DNA from: JBDTCS01 sp039923455
GTDB lineage: Bacteria; Bacteroidota; Ignavibacteria; Palsa-1295
Length of the DNA: 27,992 nt
Assembly: GCA_039923455.1 (NCBI GenBank)
Contig: JBDTCS010000139.1
Span: forward strand, 1-27,992
Direction: 5' to 3'
How positions within the stretch are numbered: the stretch's first letter is position 1; each line of letters starts with the position of its first letter. The notes under the pieces are model-generated. The model was not told where the DNA came from and searched no databases. It saw nothing but the letters and a program-made list of their open reading frames with translations. The position numbers and the translations under genes were made by a program. This document shows positions 25,145-27,992 of the stretch, piece by piece.

Positions 25145-25331
25145 ATGAGGAGAATTTGAGGGATTCGTCTACTCTGACTACTCATGGACACATGCTCTTA
25201 ACCGGTTTGCCGAGGGGAGCCATCTGGTTTTCCGCGATATTCCTTCCGATTTCTCAAATAGTTAGGCACGTAGGAGCGGTTTGACACGTTCTATGGCCTG
25301 CTTTTCGGGGTGATTTCTTTCGGAGAGCAAA

Positions 25332-25403
25332 GAGCCCGTAGCTCAGTGGTAGAGCATCTGACTTTTAATCAGAGGGTCGTCGGTTCGATACCGCCCGGGC
25401 TCA
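25332..25403 (+). tRNA. tRNA-Lys (anticodon UUU)
   Basis: The 72-nt cloverleaf has a perfect 7-bp acceptor stem GAGCCCG/CGGGCTC, a D-stem GCTC/GAGC, and an anticodon stem TCTGA/TCAGA with loop CTTTTAA, giving anticodon TTT. The T-loop is TTCGATA. The T-stem GTCGG/CCGCC has one U-C mismatch at its second pair. The discriminator base is A. The 3' CCA is not encoded. Confidence 0.96.
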
Positions 25404-25417
25404 CTTTGCTGACTTTC

Positions 25418-25448
25418 AACAGATGTCGTTTTATCTGTTATAGTTTTG
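25418..25448 (+). terminator. Possible terminator after tRNA-Lys
   Basis: AACAGAT-gtcgtttt-ATCTGTT (25418-25439) forms a perfect 7-bp stem, followed shortly by ATAGTTTT. It lies 15 bases after the tRNA end. The stem is AT-rich and the T-run short. Confidence 0.45.
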
Positions 25449-25540
25449 CCGTGAGTGTTTCTATTCATTGTTTGATCGTTGCGCAAGTCTTGGCGTTCGC
25501 CATTGCTTGTGCGAGTATCACCTAACCAATTTCAAGTACT

Positions 25541-26185
25541 ATGCATAAATTTACAAAGAACGCATTCCTCGTCATCGCGGGAGTTGTCTTCGCTGGCACG
25601 ATGCTCGCAAGCTGCAACAAGAAGGACGAAGCCCTGATCACCGATTTCAACGCAAAGAAGGCTTCGGCAGACAAGCTCGTAGCAGACGCTAACAGCTCCT
25701 CGGCAACCATGAAGGCTGACCACCAGGCTTGGCTCGCTAAGCTTGATGTTGCTGCGAAGGCTCCGAAAGCGGATACTGCAAAGATCAATGGCTTCCGTCA
25801 GGATATTCGCAAGCACGAAGAAGACATGTCGAAGGACATGGCGCTCGTTGATAGCGTGAAGTTCTACGAGAACGCACCTTCAGAAACCAACGAGCAGATG
25901 AAGGCAGCAAATGAGAATCTCGGCAAGCAGTTCGATGATCTCAGCGCTAAGTGGAAGACACTCTCCGATGCACACGCAAAGCTCGGTGCCGATATCACAG
26001 CATTCTTGGGTGGCAGTGCAACACAGAAGGCTGATTCGACACTCATCGCTAAAGAAGTTAAGAAAGAAACTGCCCCGAAGGTAGCACCGAAGAAAGTGAC
26101 GCCTCCCACACCTCCTGCGAACGTGCACGAGACACCAGTTCACACACCAGGCGTGCCGAAGCACAGCGCACCTCCTGTGAAGTAA
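25541..26185 (+). CDS. Coiled-coil lipoprotein with Lys/Pro-rich tail
   Basis: This is a 214-residue secreted lipoprotein. The signal MHKFTKNAFLVIAGVVFAG ends in the lipobox LASC (Cys25). Residues about 30-160 are strongly helical, rich in Ala, Lys, Asp and Glu with heptad-like spacing, so a coiled coil or helical bundle is likely. The last 45 residues (from about 168) are Lys, Pro, Thr, Val and His rich (PKKVTPPTPP), an extended tail that could span or bind the peptidoglycan. It stands alone between tRNA-Lys and its own strong terminator. The plan is loosely like small Lpp- or OmpH-type envelope proteins, but no family is recognised. Confidence 0.8.
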   Translation: MHKFTKNAFLVIAGVVFAGTMLASCNKKDEALITDFNAKKASADKLVADANSSSATMKADHQAWLAKLDVAAKAPKADTAKINGFRQDIRKHEEDMSKDMALVDSVKFYENAPSETNEQMKAANENLGKQFDDLSAKWKTLSDAHAKLGADITAFLGGSATQKADSTLIAKEVKKETAPKVAPKKVTPPTPPANVHETPVHTPGVPKHSAPPVK

Positions 26186-26246
26186 TCTTTGGGCTTGATT
26201 CAGTGTAAATGTCGGGAAATCGACGCCGCTGAAAAAGTACTGTTTG

Positions 26247-26281
26247 GCGGGTTCCACAAAAATGGGGACCCGCTTTTTTTT
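26247..26281 (+). terminator. Strong intrinsic terminator of the coiled-coil lipoprotein gene
   Basis: GCGGGTTCC (26247-26255) pairs with GGGACCCGC (26265-26273) in a 9-bp stem with one G-U pair, and eight T follow at once. It begins 62 bases after the stop codon. Confidence 0.92.
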
Positions 26282-26401
26282 GACAGAATAGTTCGTCAAC
26301 GCTCCCAAACCTTAACCGTTCACTAATGGAATAGTGTTCTTTTCGACTAATGTTTTTTAGAATTCCTTCCTCCAAGTTGAGCCATCTCACTACACAAAGC
26401 T

Positions 26402-26409
26402 TATATTTG
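26402..26409 (+). promoter_or_regulatory. TAnnTTTG -7 promoter-like element in the gene-free stretch
   Basis: TATATTTG is identical to the two elements around asnS. A GTTG lies 22 bases upstream, slightly farther than the usual -33 spacing. No clear open reading frame follows, so it may drive an untranslated RNA. Confidence 0.4.
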
Positions 26410-26800
26410 TCCGACTTTAGCACAAAACCAAGCTGGATTATTTCAAAAGGTGACTCCTAAGTACCTTCAGAATCAACCTTATAGGCTGGGAAACGGCACT
26501 TTTGAATTTTTTAGAGAATCCTCCGGAGGTTGGAACGGTGATTGCTTGGTTTTCTCTGGCAACGAGTGGGTGCGCCTGAAATTTGGCAAGCTTGCTTAAA
26601 ATTTACGAGATATGCTTGGTGCGTGCTGCAAGTCAAGTATCTCGTTCTCCGGGAACAAACTCTATATCGGGGCATGGCATCAGACTCCTATCTGATCGCT
26701 ATGCCACAAAAAAGAATCCCAACAATTTCGCCCGCTGATCGGGTGATAATCCGCAACCGGAATTGAATTCCGAATGCGGTAGTGCTTCATAATTTTTTTT
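26410..26800 (+). ncRNA. Candidate structured RNA, family unknown
   Basis: Several stems lie in series after the promoter-like element. One is 26605-26645: ACGAGATA pairs with TATCTCGT, continued by CTTG/CAAG after a 2-base bulge. The next is 26671-26705: a 14-bp stem GGCATGGC+ATCAGA with TCTGAT+GCTATGCC and one bulged C. Others are 26731-26743 (CCCG/CGGG) and 26751-26779 (CCGCA/TGCGG enclosing CGGAA/TTCCG). T8 follows 13 bases later. I checked for the conserved cores of tmRNA, RNase P RNA and SRP RNA and did not find them. A decayed gene is the main alternative. Confidence 0.3.
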
Positions 26801-26860
26801 GATACACATAACGATTCTGGTTAGTACCTTTATTCATTAAGCGCTCTTTTTTATACAGTC

Positions 26861-27992
26861 ATGTTAAAACTCATACGCTACTCCGCACTTGTGGTGGCAC
26901 TCGTACTGTCATCAGCAATGACCCTCAGAGCTCAGCTCTCGGGTGCGCATTTGCACATTTCGGAATACAACGTGCAGTTCGGCAGCATCGAAGTCGGAGG
27001 AAAGTCCGACCGTGCGGTCATTCTCACGAACGATCAAAATTCCACGAGTGATGTGTTCGTCCATTTCGGACCGACCACAAACGCTGCATTCTCCCTTCAA
27101 GATGGCTGGGATCCATTCAACTTGAAGCCAGGAATGTCGGCAATGGTCAGAATTCGATTCGAGCCAACCGCTATTGGTAAGTATCGTGATTCTTTGATCT
27201 TTGAAGATAACGGTGACGGCACAACATCGCCGAATCCTGCTGTCGTTTACCTAAATGGTGAAGGCATCAACGGTGGTGGAGTAGATACCACAACGAAGAT
27301 CAACATTGGTGGCGGTGATCTGCTTATTCAGAGCAACAAGCGTTACATTGATTTTGGTACGCTTGACCTCGGTAAGAATTTGACGAAGTCGTTCACGATC
27401 ACGAACTCCTCTTCGCTCCAGACAGTACGCACGCTTGACGGCAATGTTGGACCGACACACGTTCCGTTCTCCGTTAACGGTGGCAACTTCTCTTTGAAGT
27501 CCGAGCTCACACGTTCTGTTAGTGTCAACTTCAACCCAACTGCTGCGCGTCAGTTCTTGGATTCGATCTTAGTAACATCGAACGCAGACGATCCGAACAG
27601 CCGTAGCATCACAGTATACCTTATCGGTGCTGCCAGAACGCCTGTTGATTCGAATGCGAAAGTGAAAGTCACCGGTTTGACAGAAGTACTCGATTTTGGT
27701 AAAGTTAAGCTAGGAAGTACCGGATCACGTAGCTTCACCGTAAGCAACATCTCTGATTCGGCTGTTACGCTGGTTGTCGGGATCACACCTCCTTCGCTCC
27801 CTTTCCAGATTCCTGGAAACACTTCTTTCTCGCTTACACGCGGCACGAATCAGGTCGTGGGTGTGAACTTCATGCCAACCAAGCTCGGTCAATTCTATGA
27901 CTCAGCAGTGGTTGTCTCGAACGCAGCAGCTCCGACGAATAGACTCGTAGTATACATGATTGGAACGGCCGTTGATCCGAATGCAGCAGTTG
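26861..27992 (+). CDS. Secreted choice-of-anchor-D (ASPM/SPD-2/Hydin-like) repeat protein, incomplete at right edge
   Basis: The frame is open from the ATG at 26861 to the window end (377 codons). A Sec signal (MLKLIRYS, core VVALVLSSAMTL, likely cut at RAQ) precedes three Ig-like repeats of about 95-100 residues. Their first strands align: NVQFGSIEVGGKSDRAVILTN (from 38), YIDFGTLDLGKNLTKSFTITN (from 162) and VLDFGKVKLGSTGSRSFTVSN (from 277). Each repeat also has a V.F.P...G...DS.....N block and ends in VYLxG/VYMIG. Such proteins in Bacteroidota relatives are usually large surface or secreted proteins, often with a type IX secretion tail; that end is outside the window. A TACCTTTA sequence (26826-26833) is a near match to the -7 promoter element. 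Confidence 0.88.
   Translation, partial: MLKLIRYSALVVALVLSSAMTLRAQLSGAHLHISEYNVQFGSIEVGGKSDRAVILTNDQNSTSDVFVHFGPTTNAAFSLQDGWDPFNLKPGMSAMVRIRFEPTAIGKYRDSLIFEDNGDGTTSPNPAVVYLNGEGINGGGVDTTTKINIGGGDLLIQSNKRYIDFGTLDLGKNLTKSFTITNSSSLQTVRTLDGNVGPTHVPFSVNGGNFSLKSELTRSVSVNFNPTAARQFLDSILVTSNADDPNSRSITVYLIGAARTPVDSNAKVKVTGLTEVLDFGKVKLGSTGSRSFTVSNISDSAVTLVVGITPPSLPFQIPGNTSFSLTRGTNQVVGVNFMPTKLGQFYDSAVVVSNAAAPTNRLVVYMIGTAVDPNAAV

Larger units (their letters stand above)
26282..26860. other. 579-base stretch without a convincing gene
   Basis: No long frame with a normal start is present on either strand. The stretch holds a perfect TATATTTG element (26402-26409), four well-formed hairpins between 26605 and 26779, and a T8 run (26793-26800). 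It also holds a short protein-like frame from GTG at 26450 to TAA at 26597-26599 (49 codons, reading TFEFFRESSGGWNGD then VFSGNEWVRLKFGKLA). That frame stays open without a start back to about 26381, so it may be a gene remnant. A second frame at 26542-26766 starts with TTG and has no support. The upstream region of the next gene occupies the last 60 bases. Confidence 0.6.

Noticed and set aside
26671..26705. The 14-bp hairpin read as a transcription terminator
   Set aside because: On the plus strand it is followed by ACAAAAAAG, not a T-run; on the minus strand the bases after the stem are CCCCGATATAG. It is better seen as RNA structure or an inverted repeat.
26542..26766. 74-codon open frame on the plus strand
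   Set aside because: It begins with TTG without a ribosome site, its composition is not protein-like, and it overlaps three strong inverted repeats.

Overview
The window looks like a chromosomal segment of a Gram-negative bacterium from the Bacteroidota/Chlorobiota (FCB) side of the tree, possibly Kapaibacteria- or Ignavibacteria-like. That placement is inferred, not proven. The support is: lipid A (lpxH) and class A PBP genes; outer-membrane and lipoprotein genes with Cys lipoboxes; a DUF4397-type lipoprotein; a choice-of-anchor-D repeat protein; a tRNA without encoded CCA; and perfect copies of the Bacteroidota-type -7 promoter element TAnnTTTG in the divergent spacer next to asnS. I see no phage, transposase, integrase or CRISPR array.

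Layout. (1) 1-2876, minus strand: lpxH directly abutting a class A penicillin-binding protein that runs off the left edge. (2) 3063-4493, plus strand: a DUF4397-like lipoprotein, preceded by a perfect palindrome. (3) 4514-7669, minus strand: an importer-type ABC pair, a double-length permease and an ATPase with a C-terminal AAA-associated domain. No substrate-binding protein gene is present. (4) 7771-20707, minus strand: one uninterrupted run nuoJ-K-L-M-N, nnr (NAD(P)HX repair), ccmB-C-D-E-F, closed by a strong terminator at 7771-7806. (5) 20762-22683, minus strand: an outer-membrane barrel-like protein and asparaginyl-tRNA synthetase. (6) 22910-25144, plus strand: a large polytopic GT-C-like membrane protein. 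(7) 25332-25403: tRNA-Lys(UUU). (8) 25541-26281: a coiled-coil lipoprotein with a textbook terminator. (9) 26282-26860: a 579-base stretch with no convincing gene, a promoter-like element and several strong hairpins. (10) 26861 to the right edge: a secreted repeat protein, incomplete.

How the genes fit together. The central run links the proton-pumping membrane arm of complex I with an enzyme that repairs damaged NAD(P)H and with the membrane part of a cytochrome c maturation (System I) apparatus. This is a respiratory-chain assembly locus. The Ccm set is unusual. CcmE has Cys in place of the heme-binding His (CxxxY instead of HxxxY), and ccmA, ccmG, ccmH and ccmI are missing from the run. 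This resembles the reduced System I variant known from Desulfovibrio and archaea. The NADH-side complex I genes (nuoA-I) are also not here.

The strongest candidates for something new are the variant Ccm module, the structured gene-free stretch at 26402-26800, and a 17-bp tandem repeat that starts inside the last codons of the barrel gene.
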